This document shows positions 53,897-62,211 of a DNA stretch of 64,000 nt, in pieces. The notes beneath the pieces were generated by a model that saw nothing but the letters and a program-made list of their open reading frames with translations, was not told where the DNA came from and ran no database searches. A program made the position numbers and the translations under genes. Positions within the stretch are counted from its first letter, which is position 1, and every line of letters begins with the position of its first letter. The DNA comes from Streptomyces sp. NBC_00258 (GTDB lineage: Bacteria > Actinomycetota > Actinomycetes > Streptomycetales > Streptomycetaceae): NCBI RefSeq assembly GCF_036182465.1, contig NZ_CP108081.1, positions 12,028,001-12,092,000 on the forward strand, written 5' to 3'.

Positions 53897-54592
53897 TCAG
53901 ACCTTCGCGGCAGCGTTCTTCAGAATCATGCCGGCAACGGCGTCGCCGGGTGCGTTCTCCTTCTGCCAGCTGCGGAACGCCTCGACCGTGCGGAGCTTGT
54001 GAGTACGAGCTGCCTTCTCGATCTCGTCGCTCGGCGCGCCGTTGCGGATGAGCTCGATGATCGCCCTGTGCTCGGCGATGGAGCTTCGCCCGCGGTAGGG
54101 GATCTGCGTGAAGACCGTTCGCCTGATAACGTCCGATCGTTGCGAGATCTCGTTGATCATCTCCAGCAGCGACGCGTTGTTGCACCGGGCGTTGATGTAC
54201 TCGTGGAAGCGCTTGTTCGCTTGACTGTAGCCGCTCACGTCAAGCGTCTCCATGCACTCGACCATGAGGTCGGTCTCGTGCTCGACGGCCGCCAGGTCCT
54301 CCGCCGTCATGGCTTTGGCGGCTTCGGCGGTCGCGAAGCCCTCAAGCACTGCCAGGGTGGCGAGCCCCTCTGCGAAGCCCGCCGGGTCAGCGGGCTTGAC
54401 CTGCGCGCCCGCGTTCGGCCGGAAGATGGCCAGCCCCTCGGCCTCAAGGCGGCGAATCGCCTCGCGTACGGGCAGCGCGCTGTAGCCGAGTTCCTCGGCG
54501 ATCGCATCGATCACGAGCCGATAGCCGGGCCCGTACTGGCCCTCCAGGATTCGCTCACGGAGGACGCGATATACGTGCTCTTGTTTGTTCAT
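53897..54592 (-). CDS. GntR-family (FCD) regulator, candidate master of the island
   Basis: A 231-residue GntR protein from the ATG at 54592 (GGAGAG upstream). The winged helix spans about 5-70 (EHVYRVLRERILEG, IAEELGYSALPVREAIRRLE), followed by an all-helical FCD ligand domain. The metal/ligand positions are suggested by NKRFHEYI, RRTVFTQIP and AEHRAIIELIRNG. FCD regulators usually repress catabolic operons until a carboxylate ligand binds. Its own upstream region carries ATGATATAGCAT, a relative of the island's palindrome, so autoregulation is likely. It is the only intact GntR inside the island. Confidence 0.85.
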   Translation of the reverse strand: MNKQEHVYRVLRERILEGQYGPGYRLVIDAIAEELGYSALPVREAIRRLEAEGLAIFRPNAGAQVKPADPAGFAEGLATLAVLEGFATAEAAKAMTAEDLAAVEHETDLMVECMETLDVSGYSQANKRFHEYINARCNNASLLEMINEISQRSDVIRRTVFTQIPYRGRSSIAEHRAIIELIRNGAPSDEIEKAARTHKLRTVEAFRSWQKENAPGDAVAGMILKNAAAKV

Positions 54593-54716
54593 TGCGTGCT
54601 CTCCGTCTACGGATGTAGCTGGTGTCATCGGCTGACGGTCCGCGCCACGGGTGTCCCGGACCGCTGACCGGCGTATCGTCTACGCGCGTGCACATCGTGT
54701 TCGTGATGTTGCGTCG

Positions 54717-54728
54717 ATGATATAGCAT
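54717..54728 (-). promoter_or_regulatory. degenerate regulon palindrome upstream of GntR gene
   Basis: ATGATATAGCAT is one base from the site at 18573 and three from the consensus. Toward the gene it reads TATCAT, a possible -10. It may mediate autoregulation. Confidence 0.45.
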
Positions 54729-54748
54729 CCCGGCGAATATTTGCCGGG
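54729..54748. repeat. near-perfect 20-base palindrome after mntH
   Basis: CCCGGC and GCCGGG flank GAATATTT, with one mismatched pair. It lies between the mntH stop and the GntR start and could be a terminator of the mnt operon or part of the GntR operator. There is no U-run. Confidence 0.4.
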
Positions 54749-54797
54749 ATACCGATGGCTGCGCCGCTGGACACCCCAAGGACAGCAGTAGGGCCGC

Positions 54798-56045
54798 TCA
54801 CCATGATCCGAGTGTGAGACCCAGCAGCACCACGTTGAGGGCGGAGATGACGACCGCGACCGCACGAGCGGCATGCGTGGTGACCGCGCGGTTGACGAGC
54901 GCACCCATGACCCCCGGGTCCCGGGTGAACCGTACGAGCGGGAAGAGCGCGAAGGGTATGCCGAAGCTGAGCACGACCTGGGAGAGTACGAGGGCCTTCG
55001 TCGGATCGATGCCGAGCGCGAGGATCGCCAGTGCCGGCACCATGGTGACCGCTCGTCGCACCGAAACGGCGATGCTGCGCTGGAGGAACCCGTCGAGGAT
55101 CACCGCACCGGCGTAGGTTCCTACGGACGACGAAGCGAATCCGGAGGCAAGGAGGGCGAGCGCGAACAGCAGGGCAACCGCGGCGCCGAGGTGATCACCG
55201 ATCGCCTGGTGCGCTCCTTCGATGGAGTCGACGCCGACACCGAAGAGCGCGGCAGCGGCCAGCAAGATCATCGAGAGGTTCACGACACCAGCGATGCTCA
55301 TCGCGGACACCACGTCCGTCTTCGTCGCGCGCAGGAGGGCGCGTTTGCTTGCGTCGTCACGCTGGCCCGGGCCGAATCGGTGCTGGACCAGGGCCGAGTG
55401 CAGATAGATGGCGTGAGGCATGACGGTGGCGCCGAGAATGCCCGTCGCCAGCATCAGTGTGTCGACACCGGCGAAGCGGGGAACCAGACCGCCTATGGTC
55501 GACGAGATGTCGGGCCCGGCCGCGAGCGCGGACCAGGTGAATCCGAGGGTGATCACGAGGAGCAGCGCGATGATGGCGCGCTCGAACCGGGCCTGGGTCG
55601 CGGGCTTCTGCAGCAGCAACAGCGAGAAACTGACACCACCTGTGATGAGTCCACCTATCAACAGGGGAACATCGAACAGCAAGTAGAGCGCCAGTGCGCC
55701 GCCCAGCACCTCGGCCAGGTCTGTTGCCAGCGCGACCGCCTCGGCCTGGAGCCACAGGAAGAACGACACGCGTCTGGAATAGTGGTCCCGGCAGAGCTGC
55801 GGGAGTGTTCGTCCGCTGGCGATCCCCACCTTGGCAGAGAGGTACTGCACCAGCATGGCCAGCAGGTTCGCTGCCACGACGACCCAGATGAGCAGGTATC
55901 CGTATTGGCTGCCGGCGGTCATGTTGGTGGCTACGTTGCCGGGATCCACGTACGCGATGCCGGCGACGAAGGCGGGCCCCAGGAGCGCTGCGCGCCGGCC
56001 CAGGGTGGCGCCGTCGCGCCGGTGAGTCACGAGATCTCCAGGCAT
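54798..56045 (-). CDS. mntH: Nramp-family manganese/divalent metal importer
   Basis: A 415-residue membrane protein with about eleven helices. Helix 1 has the metal-binding DPGN (residues 34-37, IAYVDPGNVATN) and helix 6 has the MPH motif (GATVMPHAIYLHSALVQ), the two diagnostic Nramp signatures. It takes up Mn(II), and possibly Fe(II), with protons. It follows a 70-residue membrane protein by three bases and is divergent from the DtxR/MntR-type regulator, so manganese control is likely. It may supply metal to the dioxygenase or serve stress defence. Confidence 0.9.
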   Translation of the reverse strand: MPGDLVTHRRDGATLGRRAALLGPAFVAGIAYVDPGNVATNMTAGSQYGYLLIWVVVAANLLAMLVQYLSAKVGIASGRTLPQLCRDHYSRRVSFFLWLQAEAVALATDLAEVLGGALALYLLFDVPLLIGGLITGGVSFSLLLLQKPATQARFERAIIALLLVITLGFTWSALAAGPDISSTIGGLVPRFAGVDTLMLATGILGATVMPHAIYLHSALVQHRFGPGQRDDASKRALLRATKTDVVSAMSIAGVVNLSMILLAAAALFGVGVDSIEGAHQAIGDHLGAAVALLFALALLASGFASSSVGTYAGAVILDGFLQRSIAVSVRRAVTMVPALAILALGIDPTKALVLSQVVLSFGIPFALFPLVRFTRDPGVMGALVNRAVTTHAARAVAVVISALNVVLLGLTLGSW

Positions 56046-56048
56046 TCG

Positions 56049-56261
56049 TCAAGCTCCCATGTGGGGCGCCACGTGCGGCGCGGTCTGTGGAGGGTGCTCG
56101 GCTCGATGGCGCCATCGGCGAGCAAGCAGTGCTTGAAAGGCAGTGCCTGTGAGAAGCAGCCCGGCGGTCAGCCACCGGCCGGTCGCCAGGGAGAACGCGC
56201 CAGCAGCAATGCAGAATGCCGTGTAGCAGCGTGCCTGCAGCTTCGCAAGGTTGCGGGTCAT
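56049..56261 (-). CDS. small membrane protein in the mnt operon
   Basis: A 70-residue protein from the ATG at 56261, with AAGGGA upstream. Two hydrophobic stretches (CYTAFCIAAGAFSLAT, LTAGLLLTGTAFQALLA) are separated by a short loop, and a His/Pro-rich tail (RHRAEHPPQTAPHVAPHMGA) follows. The His-rich tail could bind metal. Its stop is three bases from the mntH start, so it is co-translated. I do not recognise a named family. The frame extends upstream to 56429, but that would cover the promoter. Confidence 0.65.
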   Translation of the reverse strand: MTRNLAKLQARCYTAFCIAAGAFSLATGRWLTAGLLLTGTAFQALLARRWRHRAEHPPQTAPHVAPHMGA

Positions 56262-56322
56262 GTACGCGGTCCCTTCGCTGCTCGGTCCGGCCAGTACGGT
56301 CCGGGCCCGGGATGTGGCGTCG

Positions 56323-56369
56323 ATCGTATGAGTTCGGGTAGACGAACTCAATAGTTTCATAGAGTGAAA
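56323..56369. promoter_or_regulatory. mnt divergent promoter and inverted repeat
   Basis: On the minus strand TTGAGT (56351-56346) and TACGAT (56328-56323) are 17 bases apart, a fair promoter for the mnt operon. TTTCA-TAGAG-TGAAA (56355-56369) lies just upstream, between it and the regulator gene whose TATAGT (-10) is at 56375-56380. It is a candidate MntR box. Confidence 0.55.
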
Positions 56370-56407
56370 TCGTATATAGTAGAGTTGCTGGCGGGTACGA
56401 TAGTGCG

Positions 56408-57106
56408 ATGTCAGTCGAGTCGGTCTCATCAGTGGCGCAGGACTACATGAAGGCGATCTGGACTCTCGGCGAGTGGTCTTCAGGGCCGGTGACGACTAAG
56501 CGCCTCGCTGAGCGCTTGACGGTGCGGATGTCCACGGTCTCGGAGCAGGTCCGGAGGCTGACTGAGGCCGGTCTGCTGGCGCACGAGCGTTACGGTGCTA
56601 TCGAGCTCACCGCCGCCGGACGCCTTCTCGCCGTCGGTATGGTGCGGCGGCACCGCCTCATCGAGACGTTTCTCGTCAACCACCTCGGCTACGCGTGGGA
56701 CGAGGTCCATGATGAGGCGGAGCTCCTCGAGCACGCCGTCTCGGATTTGTTGATCGAGCGACTGGATGCCCTTCTCGGTTATCCGCGGCGGGATCCTCAT
56801 GGCGACCCGATCCCTGACGGTTCAGGCGCGTTGCCCAGCATTCCCGCGAGATCCCTCACCGAGATGGAGTCAGGGGAATGTGCAGTCGTCGTCAGGATTA
56901 GCGACGAGGACGCGACGACCCTTCGCCGCTTCACCGAGCTTGGCCTGAATCTGGACGTCATCGTGAGTGTGGAGAGGCGGCTTGCGTCGAGGGCCCTCGA
57001 TCTGAAGCTCGGGGCGGATCCGGGGATCGTGAGGCTTGAAGCAGCGGAGGTGGGAGGGGTCTGGGTGCGGCCCCTTGATGGCGCCACCGGGTTTCCGGAT
57101 GTGTGA
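56408..57106 (+). CDS. mntR: DtxR/MntR-type metal-dependent repressor
   Basis: A 232-residue three-domain DtxR-family regulator. The N-terminal winged helix (AQDYMKAIWTLGEW, MSTVSEQVRRLTEAGLL) is followed by the dimerisation/metal domain with RRHRLIETFLVNHLGYAWDE and the Glu/His cluster DEAELLEHAVSD. A C-terminal FeoA/SH3-like domain follows (SGECAVVVRISDEDATTLRR). Divergence from mntH points to Mn(II) sensing. An iron-sensing IdeR role is less likely given the neighbour. A classical short MntR lacks the third domain, so this is the actinobacterial long type. Confidence 0.85.
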   Translation: MSVESVSSVAQDYMKAIWTLGEWSSGPVTTKRLAERLTVRMSTVSEQVRRLTEAGLLAHERYGAIELTAAGRLLAVGMVRRHRLIETFLVNHLGYAWDEVHDEAELLEHAVSDLLIERLDALLGYPRRDPHGDPIPDGSGALPSIPARSLTEMESGECAVVVRISDEDATTLRRFTELGLNLDVIVSVERRLASRALDLKLGADPGIVRLEAAEVGGVWVRPLDGATGFPDV

Positions 57107-57169
57107 GGACTGGGGCTGGCTGGCGCAACGCTGGCCCGCGGGCCTCAGAAACGAGCGCGAACGTAGCTT

Positions 57170-57181
57170 TTCCTATATGAT
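57170..57181 (+). promoter_or_regulatory. regulon palindrome upstream of P450 gene
   Basis: TTCCTATATGAT, two differences from the consensus; TATGAT at 57176-57181 can be the -10. The -35 is poor. It lies 61 bases before the P450 start. Confidence 0.5.
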
Positions 57182-57241
57182 TGGTGTGCCATGGGTTGTG
57201 CCCAGTCCATGGAGTCGAGCAGTCGCGCCTTAAGGAGTCCG

Positions 57242-58441
57242 ATGAGTACCGGGACCGCGCCATTCACCTTTGACCCCTTTGTCTACGAGGACTTTCAAAC
57301 TGACCCAGGGACGTGGGAGATCTACACCGAACTGCGCGAGTCCCATCCGGTGTACTACAACGCTGACCTCGGGTTCTGGGCGCTGTCGCGATTCGACGAC
57401 GTCAAGAAGGCGGCTCGCGACTGGAAGACGTTCTCGAGTGCGGACGGCGTGACTATCGATGACATCGCCGGCATCGTGGGTCCCGGCAACTTCATCGACA
57501 TGGACCCGCCCCGTCACGATGTCTACCGTGACCTCGTCAAAGACTGGTTCTCGGTGAATGCGGTCAATACCCTTCAGCAGGTGATCGCGGAGGAAGCTGA
57601 GGCCCGCGTCAAGCAGATCGTGGCCCGGGGTGGCGGAGACCTCGCGCAAGAGCTGTCGTTCCCGTTGCCGGTGAGCACGATTGCCCACGTTCTCGGTCTG
57701 CCCTCGAGCGACGTGCCGATGCTGGCGGAGTGGGTGCAGTTGATGGCTTCACGCGATTCTGGTTCTCTCAGCGTGCCCGAAGCCGCCCGTTCGACGGGGG
57801 ACAAGATCCATCACTACTTCGAGGAGTTTCTCGCCGAGCGCAGGCGAAACCCCGGATCTGACGTTGTCGGTGGACTCGCCCATGCAGAGGCGGAAGGAGC
57901 TCCGATCGGCGATGGCGCCCTCGGAATGCTCACGCTTCTGCTCGAGGCCGGTTCTGAAACGACGGCCGCTCTCATCTCGAACGCCGTCATCCTGTTCGCG
58001 AGGCACCCCGACCAGCGGGCCCTGCTGCTGGAGAACCCCCAGCTCCTGGACGCGGCTGTCGAAGAAGTGTTGCGAGTCGAGCCGTCCCTCCCGTACACCG
58101 TCCGCACCACTCGGACCAGTGTCGAACTCCACGGACAGACGATCCCCGAAGGCGCGAAGGTGGCGCTGGTCTTCGCTGCGGCGAACCGGGATCCCAGAAG
58201 GTGGGAGGAGCCCGACCGGTTCAACATCGCGCGCCAGCGCAAGCGGCACATCGCCTTCAACGAAGGCGTCCACAGCTGTCTCGGCTCGGTCCTGGCGAAG
58301 ATGGAAACCCGGACAGTGCTGTCGGCGATCCTGAAGCACATGCCGGACTATGTCCTGAACGGCGAGATCGTCCGGACTCCGACGTACACCATCACGCGGG
58401 GCGTCTCGCACCTGCCGGTGGGCGTCGCGCCCAGCTCTTGA
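57242..58441 (+). CDS. cytochrome P450
   Basis: A 399-residue soluble bacterial P450 from the ATG at 57242 with AAGGAG. The I-helix oxygen motif is LEAGSETT, the ExxR pair lies in VEEVLRVEP, and the heme loop is AFNEGVHSCLGSVLAKME with Cys346 as ligand. That loop has Asn-Glu where Gly-x is usual (F-x-x-G-x-H-x-C-x-G is otherwise kept). By context it hydroxylates or O-demethylates an aromatic substrate. No ferredoxin or reductase gene adjoins. The regulon palindrome upstream ties it to the rest of the island despite the manganese genes in between. Confidence 0.85.
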   Translation: MSTGTAPFTFDPFVYEDFQTDPGTWEIYTELRESHPVYYNADLGFWALSRFDDVKKAARDWKTFSSADGVTIDDIAGIVGPGNFIDMDPPRHDVYRDLVKDWFSVNAVNTLQQVIAEEAEARVKQIVARGGGDLAQELSFPLPVSTIAHVLGLPSSDVPMLAEWVQLMASRDSGSLSVPEAARSTGDKIHHYFEEFLAERRRNPGSDVVGGLAHAEAEGAPIGDGALGMLTLLLEAGSETTAALISNAVILFARHPDQRALLLENPQLLDAAVEEVLRVEPSLPYTVRTTRTSVELHGQTIPEGAKVALVFAAANRDPRRWEEPDRFNIARQRKRHIAFNEGVHSCLGSVLAKMETRTVLSAILKHMPDYVLNGEIVRTPTYTITRGVSHLPVGVAPSS

Positions 58442-58874
58442 GTCGTGGGACCGGCCTGCGAAAACGGCGCCCTGTCGCCGGCATGCAGAGACCACTGGCG
58501 AAGTCTTTGATCGTTGAGGGCAGGACCAGGGATGCCTTGGGCGAGGACATTCTGAGTGACAGGGAGTGTGAGTCTCACGGCCCTGTCTCCCTTTCGGTGG
58601 TGACGGAGCGTGCTGGCTTGCCGTTGGCATGACGTGCGGAATGTCAACGAAGGGTGACGAGCTCGAGGTTTCTTGGGAAGCGGGCAGCGACGCCGAGAGC
58701 CGCCGGTGGTGATGAAGTAGGTGAAGGACAGCGGTGACCGGCAATGCCTTCGCTTCCGGACCGGCCGTCGGGGTACATCTGAGTCACAAAATTCGGCTGC
58801 GGTTCCCGAGAGTCGGTCGCCCGCGCGATGCCCTGGGATCCGCGGGGCGCCGCGCGCTGGAGCGGAGAGCCTTC
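58442..58874. other. gap without a recognised gene
   Basis: About 430 bases between the P450 and the second GntR gene (convergent). I see no convincing frame, hairpin with strong stem or repeat. Confidence 0.5.
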
Positions 58875-59540
58875 TCAGATGGCCGCGCGAATGGCCTGTT
58901 CGAAGCCCACGACGTGACTGCCGGCCAGCTGTGCCGCCCTGTCGGGGGCACCGGCGACGATCGCCTCGATCAACGGTCCGTGCTCTTCGATATGACCCGC
59001 CATGTCGGACAACCGGTCGACGAACAGGCACCAGATGCGGGTGGCCAGGTTGTCGTACCGGACGAGGGTGTCCTCCAGGTACGGGTTGTGTGTGGCCGCG
59101 TAGATGGCGCGGTGGACCTGAAGGTCAAGGTGCATGAGCTCGGTGGCGTCGCGCCGCCCGGGATCCGCGCTCTCCAGCTCCCGCAGGACGGCTGTCAGCG
59201 TCGCGCGGTCCGTGGCCGTGGCGCGCCGCGCGGCCTGGGACGCGGCCAGGGGCTCCAGTTCCTGGCGCACTTCGGAGATGTGGGCCAGGTCGGTGATGTT
59301 GACGTCGGTGGCGAAGGTGCCGCGCCGAGGATAGGTGGCGATGAGGCGCTCGTACTGGAGCCGCTTGAGGGCCTCGCGCACCGGTGTCCGGCCGACGCCG
59401 AGGGACTGTGCCAGCTGGTCCTCGTTGATCGGGGCGCCCGGGCGGATCTCGAGCATGACGAGCCGGTCGCGGATGACGCGGTACGCGCGTTCGGCGAGGG
59501 ACAGCTCCTCGCCCGCGGGCTCTGTCGCCGTCTGCTGCAT
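58875..59540 (-). CDS. GntR-family (FCD) regulator of the sarcosine operon
   Basis: A 221-residue regulator from the ATG at 59540 (AAGGGGG upstream; the frame extends nine codons more). The winged helix is at about 15-80 (AERAYRVIRDRLVMLEIRPG, LAQSLGVGRTPVREALKRLQ) and an FCD domain follows (LMHLDLQVHRAIYAATHNPY, EHGPLIEAIVAG), with His residues of the family's metal site. It is divergent from glyA-soxBDA with a TGATATATCA palindrome between, so it probably represses that operon in the absence of sarcosine or a related ligand. Confidence 0.85.
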   Translation of the reverse strand: MQQTATEPAGEELSLAERAYRVIRDRLVMLEIRPGAPINEDQLAQSLGVGRTPVREALKRLQYERLIATYPRRGTFATDVNITDLAHISEVRQELEPLAASQAARRATATDRATLTAVLRELESADPGRRDATELMHLDLQVHRAIYAATHNPYLEDTLVRYDNLATRIWCLFVDRLSDMAGHIEEHGPLIEAIVAGAPDRAAQLAGSHVVGFEQAIRAAI

Positions 59541-59591
59541 GAGATGCCCCCTTGACCTGGCCGACAAGCTCCCATACCTTACCGCAGAGGT

Positions 59592-59601
59592 TGATATATC
59601 A
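59592..59601. promoter_or_regulatory. TGATATATCA palindrome between gntR and glyA
   Basis: A perfect 10-base AT-rich palindrome midway between the divergent starts, typical in size and place for an FCD-GntR operator. It differs from the catabolic island's motif (TGATATATCA against TCATATATGA). Confidence 0.6.
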
Positions 59602-59636
59602 GTCGTCCATTAGTTGGCTCTCAGAATGGTGTGCAG

Positions 59637-60971
59637 ATGGCAACCAACCCGTCCATCACCACGGTCGCCTCCCTTCTCTCGGCCCCGCTCAGCGAGCTCG
59701 ACCCGGAGGTCGCCACCGCGGTCGACGCCGAGCTGCGCCGTCAGCAGTCCACCCTCGAAATGATCGCCTCGGAGAACTTCGCCCCGGCCGCCGTCATGGA
59801 GGCCCAGGGCTCGGTTCTCACCAACAAGTACGCCGAGGGCTACCCCGGCCGCCGCTACTACGGCGGCTGCGAACACGTCGACGTCATCGAGCGGTTGGCC
59901 ATCGCCCGGGTGAAGGAACTGTTCGGCGCCGAGGCCGCCAACGTGCAGCCCCACTCGGGTGCCCAGGCCAACGCGGCCGCGATGTTCGCGCTGCTCCAGC
60001 CCGGCGACACGATCCTCGGCCTGGACCTCGCGCACGGCGGTCACCTGACCCACGGCATGCGGCTCAACTACTCCGGCAAGCTGTACAACGTCGTGCCCTA
60101 CCACGTGCGCGAGTCCGACCTGCGCATCGACATGGACGAGGTCGAGCAGCTCGCTCTCGCCCACCGGCCCAAGATGATCGTCGCCGGCTGGTCCGCCTAC
60201 CCCCGGCGGCTGGACTTCGCCGCGTTCCGGCGGATCGCCGACGCGGTGGGCGCGTATCTGCTGGTGGACATGGCCCACTTCGCCGGACTGGTGGCCGCGG
60301 GCCTGCACCCGAACCCGGTGCCGTACGCCGACGTCGTGACGACCACCACGCACAAGACCCTCGGCGGCCCGCGCGGCGGGGTGATCCTCAGCCGCGCCGC
60401 CCTGGCCAAGAAGATCAACTCCGCGGTCTTCCCGGGCCAGCAGGGCGGCCCGCTGGAGCATGTCATCGCGGCGAAGGCGGTGGCCTTCAAGGTGGCGGTG
60501 GGGGAGGAGTTCAAGGAACGCCAGCAGCGCACCCTCGACGGCGCCCGCATCCTCGCCGGACGGCTGCTGGCCGACGACGTGGCCGAGGCCGGGATCACCG
60601 TGCTGACCGGCGGCACCGAAGTCCACCTGGTCCTCGTCGACCTGCGCAACTCCACGCTCGACGGGAAACAGGCCGAGGACCGGCTGCACCGCATCGGCAT
60701 CACCGTCAACCGCAACGCGGTGCCGTTCGACCCCCGCCCGCCGATGGTCTCCTCGGGGCTGCGGATCGGCACCCCGGCCCTGGCCACCCGGGGCTTCGGC
60801 GCAGCGGAGTTCCGGGAGGTCGCCGACATCATCGCCGAGGCCCTGAAGGACGAGCAGCTCGGCGACGAGCGCGTGGCCTTGTTGCGCGACCGGGTCGAGA
60901 AGCTCGCCTCCGCCTTCCCCCTCTATCCCCACCTGTCCCACCTGCCCCACCTGAACGGAGACGCGGTATGA
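59637..60971 (+). CDS. glyA: serine hydroxymethyltransferase
   Basis: A 444-residue PLP enzyme that interconverts serine plus THF and glycine plus 5,10-methylene-THF. Recognisable are STLEMIASENFAPAAVMEAQ, YAEGYPGRRYYGGCEHVD, LLVDMAHFAGLVAAGLHPNP and the PLP-Lys in TTTTHKTLGGPRGG. In sox operons this GlyA copy uses the glycine and methylene-THF made from sarcosine to form serine. The ATG at 59637 is chosen (GTG 59631 also in frame), and the ribosome site is weak. The stop overlaps soxB by four bases. Confidence 0.92.
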   Translation: MATNPSITTVASLLSAPLSELDPEVATAVDAELRRQQSTLEMIASENFAPAAVMEAQGSVLTNKYAEGYPGRRYYGGCEHVDVIERLAIARVKELFGAEAANVQPHSGAQANAAAMFALLQPGDTILGLDLAHGGHLTHGMRLNYSGKLYNVVPYHVRESDLRIDMDEVEQLALAHRPKMIVAGWSAYPRRLDFAAFRRIADAVGAYLLVDMAHFAGLVAAGLHPNPVPYADVVTTTTHKTLGGPRGGVILSRAALAKKINSAVFPGQQGGPLEHVIAAKAVAFKVAVGEEFKERQQRTLDGARILAGRLLADDVAEAGITVLTGGTEVHLVLVDLRNSTLDGKQAEDRLHRIGITVNRNAVPFDPRPPMVSSGLRIGTPALATRGFGAAEFREVADIIAEALKDEQLGDERVALLRDRVEKLASAFPLYPHLSHLPHLNGDAV

Positions 60972-62188
60972 CCAGCACGGCGCTGCCGGAGCATCCGGAC
61001 TGGCTGTGGCGCAACCCCGACCCGCGCTCCTCGTACGACGTCGTCATAGTCGGCGCGGGCGGCCACGGCCTGGCCACCGCCTACTACCTGGCGAAGAACC
61101 ACGGCATCACCAACGTCGCCGTCCTGGAGAAGGGCTGGCTGGCCGGCGGCAACATGGCCCGCAACACCACGATCATCCGCTCGAACTACCTGTGGGACGA
61201 GAGCGCGGCGATCTACGAGTACGCGCTCAAGCTGTGGGAGCGGCTCCCGGAGGAACTGGACTACGACTTCCTGTTCAGCCAGCGCGGTGTCCTCAACCTC
61301 GCGCACACCCTGCAGGACGTCCGCGAGGGCATGCGCCGAGCCAACGCCAACCGTCTCAACGGCGTCGACGCCGAGTGGCTCGAACCGGATGAGGTAGCCA
61401 AGGTCTGTCCCATCCTCAACGTCTCGTCCCGCACCCGGTATCCGGTTCTGGGCGCCACCTTCCAGCCGCGCGCCGGCATCGCCAAGCACGACCACGTCGC
61501 CTGGGCGCTGGCCCGCCGGGCCGACGAGATGGGCGTGGACCTGATCCAGGGCTGCGAGGTCACCGGCTTCCTCAAGGACGGCGACCGGGTCGTGGGCGTC
61601 GAGACCAACCGGGGCCGCATCCTCGCCGGCAGTGTCGGCCTCGCGGCCGCCGGGCACAGCAGCGTGCTGGCCGAACGGGCCGGCGTCCGGCTGCCGGTGC
61701 AGTCCCACCCGCTCCAGGCGCTGGTCTCCGAACTGCACGAGCCGGTGCACCCGACGGTTGTCATGTCGAACCACGTGCACGTGTACGTCTCCCAGGCCCA
61801 CAAGGGCGAGTTGGTGATGGGCGCGGGCGTCGACTCGTACAACGGCTATGGGCAGCGCGGCTCCTTCCACGTGATCGAGCAGCAGATGGCCGCCGCTGTC
61901 GAGCTGTTCCCCGTCTTCGCCCGCGCGCATGTGCTGCGGACCTGGGGCGGCATCGTCGACGTCAGCCCGGACGCCTCCCCGATCATCGGCACCACCCCGG
62001 TCGAGAACCTTTACGTCAACTGCGGTTGGGGGACCGGCGGCTTCAAGGCCACCCCGGCCGCCGGCTGGACCTTCGCGCACACCATCGCCACGGGCGAGCC
62101 GCACCCCCTGAACGCCCCCTTCGCCCTCGAACGTTTCGCGACGGGCGCTCTGATCGACGAGCACGGCGCCGCAGCCGTGGCCCACTGA
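60968..62188 (+). CDS. soxB: sarcosine oxidase beta subunit
   Basis: A 406-residue flavoprotein, the catalytic subunit of heterotetrameric sarcosine oxidase, which oxidises sarcosine to glycine while passing the methyl carbon to THF. FAD-binding VVIVGAGGHGLATAYYLAKN is at ~26-45. The covalent-FMN His region is QPRAGIAKHDHVAWALARRA. NCGWGTGGFKATPAAGW near the C-terminus is the end of the FAD fold. Start ATGA overlaps the glyA stop. Its frame runs open far upstream through glyA, which is coincidental. Confidence 0.92.
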   Translation: MTSTALPEHPDWLWRNPDPRSSYDVVIVGAGGHGLATAYYLAKNHGITNVAVLEKGWLAGGNMARNTTIIRSNYLWDESAAIYEYALKLWERLPEELDYDFLFSQRGVLNLAHTLQDVREGMRRANANRLNGVDAEWLEPDEVAKVCPILNVSSRTRYPVLGATFQPRAGIAKHDHVAWALARRADEMGVDLIQGCEVTGFLKDGDRVVGVETNRGRILAGSVGLAAAGHSSVLAERAGVRLPVQSHPLQALVSELHEPVHPTVVMSNHVHVYVSQAHKGELVMGAGVDSYNGYGQRGSFHVIEQQMAAAVELFPVFARAHVLRTWGGIVDVSPDASPIIGTTPVENLYVNCGWGTGGFKATPAAGWTFAHTIATGEPHPLNAPFALERFATGALIDEHGAAAVAH

Positions 62189-62211
62189 CAGCCTGCTGAG
62201 AGAAGGACACC

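Noticed and set aside
56355..56380. ATCGTATATAGT near the mntR start as another catabolic-regulon site
   Set aside because: Three differences from the consensus with lost symmetry; it is better explained as the mntR -10 (TATAGT) beside a separate TTTCA/TGAAA repeat.
59552..60967. Upstream extension of the soxB frame to make an 878-residue protein
   Set aside because: The extension is the out-of-phase shadow of glyA; soxB has its own ATG in a 4-base overlap with the glyA stop and starts at the normal family position.
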